NCBI RefSeq assembly: GCF_001280085.1
Contig: NZ_LGED01000040.1
Span: forward strand, 1 to 5,653
Direction: 5' to 3'
Length of the DNA stretch: 5,653 bases
Source of the DNA: Saccharothrix sp. NRRL B-16348
GTDB lineage: Bacteria > Actinomycetota > Actinomycetes > Mycobacteriales > Pseudonocardiaceae
Part shown: in pieces, positions 1 to 5,557 of the stretch
Numbering within the stretch: position 1 is the stretch's first letter
How the letters are laid out: each line of letters begins with the position of its first letter
Made by a program: the position numbers and the translations under genes
Notes under the pieces: generated by a model
The model's input: the letters and a program-made list of their open reading frames with translations, nothing else
Database searches by the model: none
What the model was told of the DNA's origin: nothing

Positions 1-90
1 CGATGGGAACGACGCGATGACATCCACGAGGCCTTTCTCGGCCTCGCCACCTGCATCATCTGCTACCGACACGTCCAACGATTCTGTTAG
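1..90 (+). CDS. IS5-family transposase, C-terminal end (cut by window edge)
   Basis: Frame 1 is open from the first base to a TAG at 88-90 and encodes 29 residues beginning RWERRDDIHEAFLGLA and ending in CIICYRHVQRFC. The pattern R-[WY]-E-R-x-x-[DE]-[IL]-[HY]-x-A-[FL]-x-x-L-A/G-x-x-x-I-C-[WY] is the usual C-terminal tail of IS5-type DDE transposases. There it follows the last catalytic Glu and the 'NFRRLRIRWERR' stretch. The DDE catalytic core would lie left of the window, so whether the transposase is intact cannot be judged. The stop codon sits almost at the end of the element, as is usual for compact IS5 elements. The call rests on recognising this tail only. An unrelated short open frame is possible but less likely. 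Confidence 0.75.
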   Translation, partial: RWERRDDIHEAFLGLATCIICYRHVQRFC

Positions 91-96
91 GACCAG
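82..96. mobile_element. Putative right end of the IS5-type element
   Basis: The transposase stop at 88-90 lies within ATTCTGTTAGGACC, and IS5-type elements generally end within a few tens of bases of that stop. A terminal inverted repeat therefore probably lies here, with the junction to host DNA near 94-98, just before the GTTAAGGAG that carries the next gene's ribosome binding site. The left end is outside the window, so neither the inverted repeat nor a target duplication can be confirmed. The exact boundary is inference. Confidence 0.35.
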
Positions 97-98
97 TT

Positions 99-104
99 AA
101 GGAG
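99..104 (+). promoter_or_regulatory. Ribosome binding site that decides the GlsB/YeaQ start
   Basis: AAGGAG is a near-perfect Shine-Dalgarno core. Its last G is the first base of an in-frame GTG at 104, so that codon cannot be the start. The next in-frame GTG, at 110-112, lies 5 nt downstream of the core, which is the normal spacing. The true start is therefore 110. Confidence 0.8.
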
Positions 105-109
105 TGAAC

Positions 110-382
110 GTGACCGTCTCCGGAATCATCAGCGCCCTCATCGTGGGCCTGATCATCGGCGCCCTCGGCAGACTCGTGCTGCCCGGCAAGCAGAGCATCC
201 CGATCTGGCTGACGATCGTGGTCGGCATCGTCGCCGCCGTCATCGGCACCTTCATCGCCACCGCGCTCGGCGTCGGCGACACCCGCGGCATCGACTGGAT
301 CGAAGTGATCATCCAGGTCGCGCTCGCCGCCGGCGGCGTCAGCCTGGCGGCGGGCTTCTACACCCGCAAACGCGTCTCCTGA
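110..382 (+). CDS. GlsB/YeaQ/YmgE family stress-response membrane protein
   Basis: This 90-residue integral membrane protein belongs to the GlsB/YeaQ/YmgE ('transglycosylase-associated') family. These are small three-helix membrane proteins tied to general or envelope stress, and their biochemical role is unsettled. Three hydrophobic stretches are visible at about residues 4-24, 32-55 and 63-83. The family signature G-R-L-V-L-P-G-K-Q-x-I-P-I-W (residues 20-33) links the first two helices. The protein ends in a basic tail, TRKRVS. Length is normal for the family. The start is GTG 110, because AAGGAG at 99-104 overlaps the earlier GTG. Upstream lies the end of an insertion sequence, so little native promoter DNA remains and expression may now depend on the element. 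A strong hairpin follows 17 nt after the stop. Family assignment is confident; any functional link to the kinase downstream is not shown. Confidence 0.92.
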   Translation: MTVSGIISALIVGLIIGALGRLVLPGKQSIPIWLTIVVGIVAAVIGTFIATALGVGDTRGIDWIEVIIQVALAAGGVSLAAGFYTRKRVS

Positions 383-399
383 CCCGCGCGCCCGCCAGA

Positions 400-441
400 C
401 CGAGCCTGACCACCCGCTCACCCGGCGGGGGTTAGGCTCGG
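400..441 (+). terminator. Long stem-loop between the stress protein gene and the kinase gene
   Basis: CCGAGCCTGAC (400-410) pairs with GTTAGGCTCGG (431-441): 10 Watson-Crick pairs plus one G-U. The stem continues with C411-G430, an A412 bulge, and five more pairs (413-417 with 425-429), closing a 7-nt loop. This gives 17 pairs in 42 nt, 17 nt after the stop at 382. No U-tract follows, but actinobacterial hairpin terminators often lack one, so it is a plausible terminator for the upstream gene. The 3' arm contains the kinase -10 box, so the repeat could instead be an operator. Folding was done by eye, not by computation. Confidence 0.55.
433..438 (+). promoter_or_regulatory. -10 box for a leaderless kinase transcript
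   Basis: TAGGCT fits the actinobacterial -10 consensus TANNNT and ends 6 nt before the ATG at 445. Transcription starting the usual 6-7 nt downstream of the box would begin at or next to the A of the ATG, giving a leaderless mRNA. This agrees with the absence of a purine-rich ribosome binding site at normal spacing. No convincing -35 box was found at 17-18 nt. Confidence 0.5.
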
Positions 442-444
442 CGC

Positions 445-1551
445 ATGTCGAGATGGCGTGGTCGGACGGCGGACGCCGCCGTGGCGATCGCGGCCGGCCT
501 GGTCGCGCTGCTCGGGCTGGTCGTGCAGTCACGCGGCGTCGACGCCCCGGCCGAGTGGGCGGCGCTGCTCGTCGTGCTGGTCTCCTCGGGCGCGCTGTGC
601 TTCCGGCGCCGCCACCCGATCCCGGTCGGCGTGGTGGCGCTGGCCGCGGTCAGCGCGTACGGGGCGCTGCTGCACCAACCTGGTCCGGTCATGGTCGTGT
701 TCGTCGTGGCGCTCTACACCGTCGTCGACGAAGGCCACTTCGCCGTCGCCATCGGACTCGGCGTCGCCTCGGTCCTCGCCTTCGCCTTCGCGGACAGCTT
801 CAGCCGGACCGGCAACGGCGCGACGTTCCTGCACGCAGGCTGGCTCATCGCGGTGATCGTCGGCGTGACCCGCAACCGCCGGGCCTACCTCGCCGAAGCG
901 GAGGCGCGGTCCCTCGTCGCCGAGCAGCGGATGGAGGAGGAAGCCCGGCGCCGCGCCACCGAGGAACGGCTGCGCATCGCCCGCGAGCTGCACGACGCGC
1001 TCGGCCACCACCTGTCGCTGATCAACGTGCAGGCGAGCGCCGCGCTGCACCGCCCGGACCCGGTCCGCACCGAAGAGGCGCTCACCGCGATCAAGCAGAC
1101 CAGCAAGGACACCCTCCGCGAGCTGCGCGCGACGCTCAACGCGTTGCGCCAGGAAGGCGACGTGCCGCCCGGCCTGAACCGCCTCGGCGACCTCGTCACG
1201 ACGGCGGGCCGGTCCGGGCTGGACATCCGCGTCGAACTCGCCGAGACCCGGCCGCTGCCGCCCGAGGTCGACCTGGCCGCGTACCGGATCGTCCAGGAGG
1301 CGCTCACCAACGTGACCCGGCACGCCGACGCGACCGCCGCCGTGGTCCGCGTCCGACCCGACCACGACACCGTGCTCGTGGAGGTGGAGGACGACGGCAC
1401 CGGCGCACCGGGCGCGCCCGGCAACGGGATCCTCGGGATGCGTGAACGGGCGCAGGCGCTCGGCGGCTCGCTGACCACCGGCCCGCGCCCGGACGGCGGC
1501 TTCCGCGTCCACGCCCGCCTGCCCCTGCCCGCGGACGCGGTGCTCGCGTGA
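445..1551 (+). CDS. NarL/DesK-type sensor histidine kinase
   Basis: This 368-residue membrane sensor kinase autophosphorylates on His and passes the phosphate to the response regulator encoded next to it. About six hydrophobic segments fill residues 11-145, separated by short loops, so it probably senses something in or at the membrane. A charged helical linker (about 145-172) leads to the HisKA_3 dimerisation domain, where ERLRIARELHDALGHHLSLI places the phosphorylatable His at residue 183. A HATPase_c domain follows, with the N box EALTNVTRHA (N289), G1 box DDGTG (316-320) and G2 box GNGILGM (326-332). All the motifs needed for activity are present. Start ATG 445 has no ribosome binding site but lies 6 nt after a TAGGCT -10 box, suggesting a leaderless message. 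The stop overlaps the regulator's GTG by 4 bp, which implies translational coupling. The signal sensed is unknown. Confidence 0.95.
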   Translation: MSRWRGRTADAAVAIAAGLVALLGLVVQSRGVDAPAEWAALLVVLVSSGALCFRRRHPIPVGVVALAAVSAYGALLHQPGPVMVVFVVALYTVVDEGHFAVAIGLGVASVLAFAFADSFSRTGNGATFLHAGWLIAVIVGVTRNRRAYLAEAEARSLVAEQRMEEEARRRATEERLRIARELHDALGHHLSLINVQASAALHRPDPVRTEEALTAIKQTSKDTLRELRATLNALRQEGDVPPGLNRLGDLVTTAGRSGLDIRVELAETRPLPPEVDLAAYRIVQEALTNVTRHADATAAVVRVRPDHDTVLVEVEDDGTGAPGAPGNGILGMRERAQALGGSLTTGPRPDGGFRVHARLPLPADAVLA

Positions 1552-2285
1552 TCCGCCTGCTGCTCGCCGACGACCAGACGCTCGTCCGCGCCGGCTTCCG
1601 GTCCATCCTGGACGGTGAGGACGGCATCGAGGTGGTCGGTGAGGCCGCCGACGGCGCCGAGGCGGTGCGGCTGGCCCGGCACCTGCGGCCGGACGTCGTC
1701 CTCATGGACGTCCAGATGCCGGGGCTGGACGGCTTGGCCGCCACGCGGGAGATCACCACCAGCTCGCCCGTGCGGGTGATCATCCTGACCACGTTCGACC
1801 TGGACGACTACGTGTACGGCGCGCTGCGGGCCGGTGCGAGCGGTTTCCTGGTCAAGGACACCGAGCCGGCCGAGCTGATCCACGGCGTGCGGGTCGTGGC
1901 CCGCGGTGACGCGCTCATCGCGCCGTCGGTCACCCGGCGGCTGATCGCCGAGTTCGCCACCCGCGCCACGCACCCGGACCCCGGCCCGCGGCTGAGCGCC
2001 CTCACCGACCGCGAACGCGAGGTGATGGCGCTGGTCGCCGCCGGCCTGTCCAACGACGAGATCGCGGCCCGGCTGGTGCTGAGCCCGGCCACCGCGAAGA
2101 CCCACGTCAGCCGCATCATGACCAAGACGGGCGTCCGCGACCGGGCCCAGTTGGTGATCCTCGCGTACGAGTCGGGCCTGACCGTCCCCGGCTGGCTGAC
2201 CGATCAGGCGGCCACCCGGCGGGAACGCGCCAGCGCCACCCCGCCGAGGACCACGGCGACGAACCCGACCACCAAGGCCACGTAG
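1548..2285 (+). CDS. NarL/LuxR-family response regulator
   Basis: This 245-residue DNA-binding regulator is the partner of the kinase immediately upstream. The receiver domain (residues 1-120) has the acidic pair D8/D9, the phospho-acceptor D54 in VLMDVQMPG, T81 in ILTTFD and K103 in FLVKD, so it is a complete phosphorylation site. The LuxR-type helix-turn-helix domain (about 148-210) carries LTDREREVMALVAAGLSNDEIA and the recognition helix around SPATAKTHVSRIM. Start GTG 1548 overlaps the kinase stop in GTGA. The fold should be complete by about residue 215. The remaining 30 residues are a Thr/Arg/Ala-rich tail whose last 27 codons are read opposite the conserved 3' end of the convergent DUF6223-like gene, so it may be an unstructured by-product of that overlap. 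Target genes are unknown; the stress protein gene or the pair's own operon are possibilities only. Confidence 0.96.
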   Translation: MIRLLLADDQTLVRAGFRSILDGEDGIEVVGEAADGAEAVRLARHLRPDVVLMDVQMPGLDGLAATREITTSSPVRVIILTTFDLDDYVYGALRAGASGFLVKDTEPAELIHGVRVVARGDALIAPSVTRRLIAEFATRATHPDPGPRLSALTDREREVMALVAAGLSNDEIAARLVLSPATAKTHVSRIMTKTGVRDRAQLVILAYESGLTVPGWLTDQAATRRERASATPPRTTATNPTTKAT

Positions 2286-2554
2286 GCGCCACCGCGCCCG
2301 TTGCCCGTGCCGATGCCGCTGTCGGACGTGATCGCGACGAGCCCGCCGAGGGCGATGCCGACGACCCCCGCCGTCAGCGACACGACGGCACCGCGGCGTC
2401 CGGTGCCCGTGCCGAACCGTCCGGAGGGGCGGGCCAGGGCCAACCCGCCGACCACGAGGCCGACCAACCCCAGCACCGCGCCGAGACTGGCGCCGATCCG
2501 ACCCGCGCTCAGGGTGTAGACACTGGCGGCGGCGAGTACGTTGGCGACGTTCAT
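2204..2554 (-). CDS. DUF6223-like small membrane protein with three repeats
   Basis: This 116-residue, very hydrophobic protein resembles actinobacterial DUF6223 proteins, whose function is not known to me. Three Gly-rich segments, each opening with G-R-x-G-A and each likely a membrane helix, lie at residues 18-42, 52-76 and 86-110. They align without gaps at an exact 34-residue period and share a G...V....GG core. The linkers FGTGT and IGTGN also align. A short Arg-rich tail (RSRRVAA) ends the protein. I chose ATG 2554 because GAAGGA lies 7 nt upstream and family members begin with a similar MN-x(6-9) segment. An upstream in-frame ATG at 2647 would add 31 unlike residues and has no support. 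The gene points the same way as the NACHT gene 136 bp upstream and converges with the response regulator, overlapping its 3' end by 82 bp. The DUF number is from memory and untested. Confidence 0.82.
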   Translation of the reverse strand: MNVANVLAAASVYTLSAGRIGASLGAVLGLVGLVVGGLALARPSGRFGTGTGRRGAVVSLTAGVVGIALGGLVAITSDSGIGTGNGRGGAYVALVVGFVAVVLGGVALARSRRVAA

Positions 2555-2561
2555 GGGAGAT

Positions 2562-2567
2562 TCCTTC
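2562..2567 (-). promoter_or_regulatory. Ribosome binding site deciding the DUF6223-like start
   Basis: Read on the minus strand, GAAGGA lies 7 nt before the ATG at 2554-2552. This supports that start over the ATG at 2647, which lacks such a site. Confidence 0.7.
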
Positions 2568-2588
2568 GCTCGGACAACAGGTACGGGA

Positions 2589-2594
2589 AGCGTA
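2589..2594 (-). promoter_or_regulatory. Possible -10 box for the DUF6223-like gene
   Basis: On the minus strand TACGCT matches TANNNT and would place the transcript start about 28 nt before the ATG, upstream of the GAAGGA site. No recognisable -35 box was found at the expected distance, so this is weak. The gene could instead be read through from the NACHT gene. Confidence 0.28.
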
Positions 2595-2650
2595 GGAACG
2601 GAGGTGGCCCCGAGTCGTCCCGCCGGAGTTGCCGATCGGCCTACCACCGG

Positions 2651-2680
2651 GGTTGTACGCCCGTCGCGCGCCGTACCACC
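2651..2680 (-). terminator. Possible hairpin after the NACHT gene
   Basis: GGTTGTACG (2651-2659) and CGTACCACC (2672-2680) are complementary at 8 of 9 positions around a 12-nt GC-rich loop, beginning 10 nt past the NACHT stop codon. There is no U-tract on the minus strand. A partial second copy of the arm (TACCACCG at 2642-2649 and 2674-2681) allows a competing fold. It may be a terminator separating the NACHT and DUF6223-like genes, or an RNA-processing hairpin. Confidence 0.33.
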
Positions 2681-2690
2681 GCAGTGGCGG

Positions 2691-5369
2691 TCACGGCGTC
2701 ACGGTCACGTGCGGCATCGCGATCCTGAGGTCGTCCAGCAGGCTCGGGTCGACCGACCCCCAACCGACCACGGACACCTTCTTCAGCGAGTCCGCCCACC
2801 TCTCGACGCCGGCGAACGACCGCAGCGAGCCACCCTCGATCCGCAGCTCCACCACCGACTCCACGAATTCCAGCGCACGGAGGTCCCGCAGGTCCATCTC
2901 GAGGATGCTGAGGTTCGCCAGGCGCAACCTCGTCCTGATCGACGCCAGGTGCTCCTCCGGCCACTCGGAGATCCTCAGGTTCGACACCTGCTCGGGCAAC
3001 TCGTAGCGGAGTTCCGACGACCAGCCGTCGCCGGGGTGCGGCAGGTGGACCTGCTTCAGCGAGCCCATGTACTTCACCGCGGTCAGCGCGACTTCGCTGT
3101 CCACGAGCAGGCGCGGCAGGGTCGACTTCGCCAGCACCGCCTCGCCGTACTCCCGGACGTCGAAGAACGCCATGCACCGCAGGACTTCCTGGAACACCCG
3201 GGACCGCGGGTCGGAGGCGAACCGCGCGATCACCGGCAACGCCTCTTCGAGCCGCGTCTCGGCCAACGCCCGGATCGTCGCCGTCACCTCGTCGACGGTC
3301 TGGGGGTGGCAGTCCGCCAGCAGGTCGAGCACGAACGGGCCCGCCGACGCGATCGCCTTCGCCTTGTTGATGGAGGACGGCGGCAGCAGCCGTGCCGTGT
3401 TCAGCTGGATCTCCCGCCGCAACGACCCGCTCAGCTCGGGCGCGGTCTCCAGCGACGCCAGCACCAGCAGGTTCAGGTCACCCCGTTCGAGCAGCCGCCC
3501 CAACAGCTCCTCGCGCTGCGTCTGCGACGCGTGGCCGACCGCCATCACGACTACTTCGTGCCACTGGTCGAGGTGGGCGTTCTGCACCACCGTGCCCACG
3601 TCGTCGGTGTTCATGGCGTCCTGGGCGGCCAGGTACTCCTGGAACGTGCGGTGGATGAAGTCGACCCGGCCCTCGACCGGCTCGCGCAGCAGCCCCGAGC
3701 GTTCCAGCAGGTGCCGGTAGACGTCCTGGTTGCCGGCCCGGACCTGGGGCATCAGGTGCAGCCGCTGGGAGATGCGGTAGAGCGCCCGCGGCACGTCGAC
3801 GTCCGTGTAGCCGTTGCGGATGAGCCAGTACGCGAGGTCGGCCAGCAACAACAACTTCTCGGTCCGGCCCAGCCCCTCGATCGCGCCGATCTTGCGCTCG
3901 ACGTCGCGCCGCTCCAGCAGCATCTGCAGCGCCACCTCGTACAGCTCCATCCGGTTGGCGGGCAGCGTGGCGCGCCGGTCCCGGTGCAGGGCGCACAACA
4001 ACGCGCACAGCAACGGGTACCCGGCGAGCTTGCGCAGGTGGCCACGGGTGTCCAGCAGTTCGAGCAACCCGGTCTCGTAGTCGTCGAGCGCCTGGCGCGA
4101 CTCGTCGTCGACGCACCCCAACCGCATCGCGTCGTGCCACCGCGCCACGAACAGCCGGACGTCGGCCCGGCTCATCGGCTGCAGGTCCAGCACCGAGAAC
4201 CGCGCGTCACCCAGCCACTGCGGGGGCGCGGCGCCGGGCCGGGACGTGACGATCACCCGCGCCAGCGGGAACGCGTCGACCACGTCGCGCAGCCACGTGC
4301 GCGCCTCGTCGCGGCGGCCGGCCGCCAACTCGTCCACACCGTCGACCAACAACAACGCGCTGCCGTCGCGCAGCTTGCGCTGCACCCAGCCGCGCGGCAT
4401 CTCGCCCGCGACGTACTTGCCGACCTCGTCCAGGAACCGCTCCGGCGCGGGCAGGTCGCGGCCCGCGTACCGCCGCAGGGGGATGAAGAACGGCACCGTC
4501 CCGTTCCAGTCGGCCAGCCTCTCCGGGAAGTCGCTCAACGCGCTGCGCACCGCGACCCACTGCAACAGCGTCGTCTTCCCGAGCCCGGCCTCGCCCCGGA
4601 TGAACACCCGCCGCGCGCCGGCCAGCAGCTCCTCGACCCGGTGCACGGGGCTGAGCTCGTCGGCGGAGGCCATGAGGCTGATGTAGGCGACCGACAGCGG
4701 GTAGCGGCGGCTCGCGTCGGCCAGCGTCACGCCGAACATCTCGACGTGGTCGAGCTTGCGCGCGACGAGCTGCCGGTAGTCGTAGTCGAAGCCGTCCGTG
4801 CGGTCGCGCTGCGGCAGCCGGGCCAGGACCTCGCGGATGCCGTCGAGCATCTCGCGGTCCCGGCGCAGCAGCTCGGTCAGGGCGTTCGCGGAGAACGCGG
4901 GCAGCCCGCGGGAGATCTCGATGACGTAGCCGCAGCACTCGCGCAGCAGCAGGTCGTGCAGCGCCGTGCCGTCCGCCGACAGCAGTGCGCTCCGCGCCGG
5001 GACGCGGCGGCGGATCGCCCGGTCCAGGTGGCCCGCGTCGAGGTCGGCCGCGAACAGGTCGTCGTCATCGAGGGCCGCCTCGTCGAACGTGTCGCGGACG
5101 GCGTCGATCGCGGCGAGCCGCTCGTGCTCGGGGAGGCTGCGGAACTCCGCGTCGATGATGGGCTCGATCCGGTCGACCACGGCTTCGGCGAAGTCGTCCA
5201 GGAGTCGGGCGAACTTGCGCCGGTCGCGTTCCCTGGTCAGCTGGCCGGACAGGTGGTCGACCGCGGCGCCGCTGACCTCCGCGGCGATCTTGTGGTCGCC
5301 CAGCCACAGCTTGGTGGCGGTGCGGACGGCGACCGTGCCCAGCGCGATCAGGGCGGCTTCGACGGACAT
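2691..5369 (-). CDS. NACHT-domain STAND NTPase with LRR-like C-terminus (bacterial NLR-like protein)
   Basis: This is a large cytoplasmic P-loop NTPase of the NACHT/STAND class, the switch-like ATPases that oligomerise on sensing a trigger. Bacterial members include antiphage proteins. In numbering from ATG 5369 (892 aa): residues 1-245 are mostly helical, with a hydrophobic first helix (about 3-23), and resemble the NACHT N-terminal helical (NNH) domains. The Walker A motif GEAGLGKTT is at 259-267 (K265). Walker B LLLVDGVDEL is at 339-348 (D343, D346, E347). An R-finger/sensor-like TSRP is at 375-378. The GYP motif is at 450-452, and the NACHT-typical HRTFQEYLAA is at 573-582. A HEAT-like helical stretch (about 690-760) and an LRR-like region (about 769-892; segments such as SILEMDLRDLRALEFV and SVVELRIEGGSLRSFAGV) probably form the sensor. 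No TIR, nuclease or protease effector is seen. ATG 5387 would add six residues, but only ATG 5369 has a purine-rich GGATGGGG just upstream. The two starts are hard to separate. Confidence 0.93.
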   Translation of the reverse strand: MSVEAALIALGTVAVRTATKLWLGDHKIAAEVSGAAVDHLSGQLTRERDRRKFARLLDDFAEAVVDRIEPIIDAEFRSLPEHERLAAIDAVRDTFDEAALDDDDLFAADLDAGHLDRAIRRRVPARSALLSADGTALHDLLLRECCGYVIEISRGLPAFSANALTELLRRDREMLDGIREVLARLPQRDRTDGFDYDYRQLVARKLDHVEMFGVTLADASRRYPLSVAYISLMASADELSPVHRVEELLAGARRVFIRGEAGLGKTTLLQWVAVRSALSDFPERLADWNGTVPFFIPLRRYAGRDLPAPERFLDEVGKYVAGEMPRGWVQRKLRDGSALLLVDGVDELAAGRRDEARTWLRDVVDAFPLARVIVTSRPGAAPPQWLGDARFSVLDLQPMSRADVRLFVARWHDAMRLGCVDDESRQALDDYETGLLELLDTRGHLRKLAGYPLLCALLCALHRDRRATLPANRMELYEVALQMLLERRDVERKIGAIEGLGRTEKLLLLADLAYWLIRNGYTDVDVPRALYRISQRLHLMPQVRAGNQDVYRHLLERSGLLREPVEGRVDFIHRTFQEYLAAQDAMNTDDVGTVVQNAHLDQWHEVVVMAVGHASQTQREELLGRLLERGDLNLLVLASLETAPELSGSLRREIQLNTARLLPPSSINKAKAIASAGPFVLDLLADCHPQTVDEVTATIRALAETRLEEALPVIARFASDPRSRVFQEVLRCMAFFDVREYGEAVLAKSTLPRLLVDSEVALTAVKYMGSLKQVHLPHPGDGWSSELRYELPEQVSNLRISEWPEEHLASIRTRLRLANLSILEMDLRDLRALEFVESVVELRIEGGSLRSFAGVERWADSLKKVSVVGWGSVDPSLLDDLRIAMPHVTVTP

Positions 5370-5474
5370 CGCCCCATCCAAGCCCATCGGACGGCGGTGG
5401 GACGTCGGATCGCGCCGTCCTCACCCGAAACGGCGCACGGCGACGTGGAGTGATCCGGGTCTCTTGATCACGGC

Positions 5475-5505
5475 TTGACACGGCGATACCCGGTGGGGGT
5501 ATGTT
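5475..5505 (+). promoter_or_regulatory. Promoter of the MFS transporter gene
   Basis: A perfect TTGACA -35 box (5475-5480) and a TATGTT -10 box (5500-5505) are separated by 19 bp, a little longer than the optimal 17-18. Transcription would start near 5512, leaving a leader of about 45 nt before the ATG at 5558. The first palindromic operator fills the spacer and overlaps the -10 box, so a bound repressor would block RNA polymerase. Confidence 0.65.
5486..5502. promoter_or_regulatory. CsoR/CstR-like operator 1
   Basis: ATACCCGGTGGGGGTAT is a 17-bp palindrome with 6-bp arms (ATACCC and GGGTAT) around 5 bp. It matches the shape of operators bound by CsoR-family repressors, the copper- or persulfide-sensing class, which recognise TACCC...GGGTA-type sites. 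It lies between the -35 and -10 boxes of the MFS gene. The regulator gene is not in this window, so the family assignment is inference from the site alone. Confidence 0.62.
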
Positions 5506-5522
5506 TCCGATCGCTCCACGGG

Positions 5523-5539
5523 ATACCCCCGAGGGGTAT
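5523..5539. promoter_or_regulatory. CsoR/CstR-like operator 2
   Basis: ATACCCCCGAGGGGTAT is a second 17-bp palindrome, with perfect 7-bp arms around CGA. Its centre is 37 bp from that of operator 1. It lies in the predicted leader, just upstream of the ribosome binding site. Two same-length copies in one leader argue against chance and suggest cooperative repression. Confidence 0.65.
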
Positions 5540-5543
5540 GGAC

Positions 5544-5550
5544 AGGAAGG
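5544..5550 (+). promoter_or_regulatory. Ribosome binding site of the MFS gene
   Basis: AGGAAGG lies 7 nt before the ATG at 5558 and fixes that codon as the start. Confidence 0.75.
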
Positions 5551-5557
5551 ACCCGTC

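Noticed and set aside
885..2105. A 406-codon minus-strand open frame opposite the kinase and regulator, and similar frames at 529-1512 and 453-1445.
   Set aside because: They are low-complexity Arg/Ala/Gly/His translations without motifs, overlapping two genes whose catalytic residues are all in place on the plus strand in their own frames.
2555..2647. The upstream ATG at 2647 as start of the DUF6223-like gene (147 aa).
   Set aside because: The extra 31 residues do not look like the family N-terminus, and a GAAGGA site sits correctly before the ATG at 2554.
2676..2687. Short stem CCAC-CGCA-GTGG and overlapping ACCGC/GCGGT just after the NACHT stop as a terminator.
   Set aside because: The stems are only 4-5 bp, common by chance in DNA this rich in GC, and compete with the longer 2651-2680 pairing.
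2541..5453. A 970-codon plus-strand open frame running opposite the whole NACHT gene.
   Set aside because: Its translation is a Gln/Arg/Val/His/Pro-rich string with no domain, as expected from the antisense of a GC3-biased gene. The minus-strand reading has intact Walker A, Walker B and NACHT motifs, and both cannot be normal proteins.
5388..5480. A promoter for the NACHT gene on the minus strand.
   Set aside because: No TANNNT box with an acceptable -35 could be found by eye upstream of 5369 or 5387, so none is annotated.
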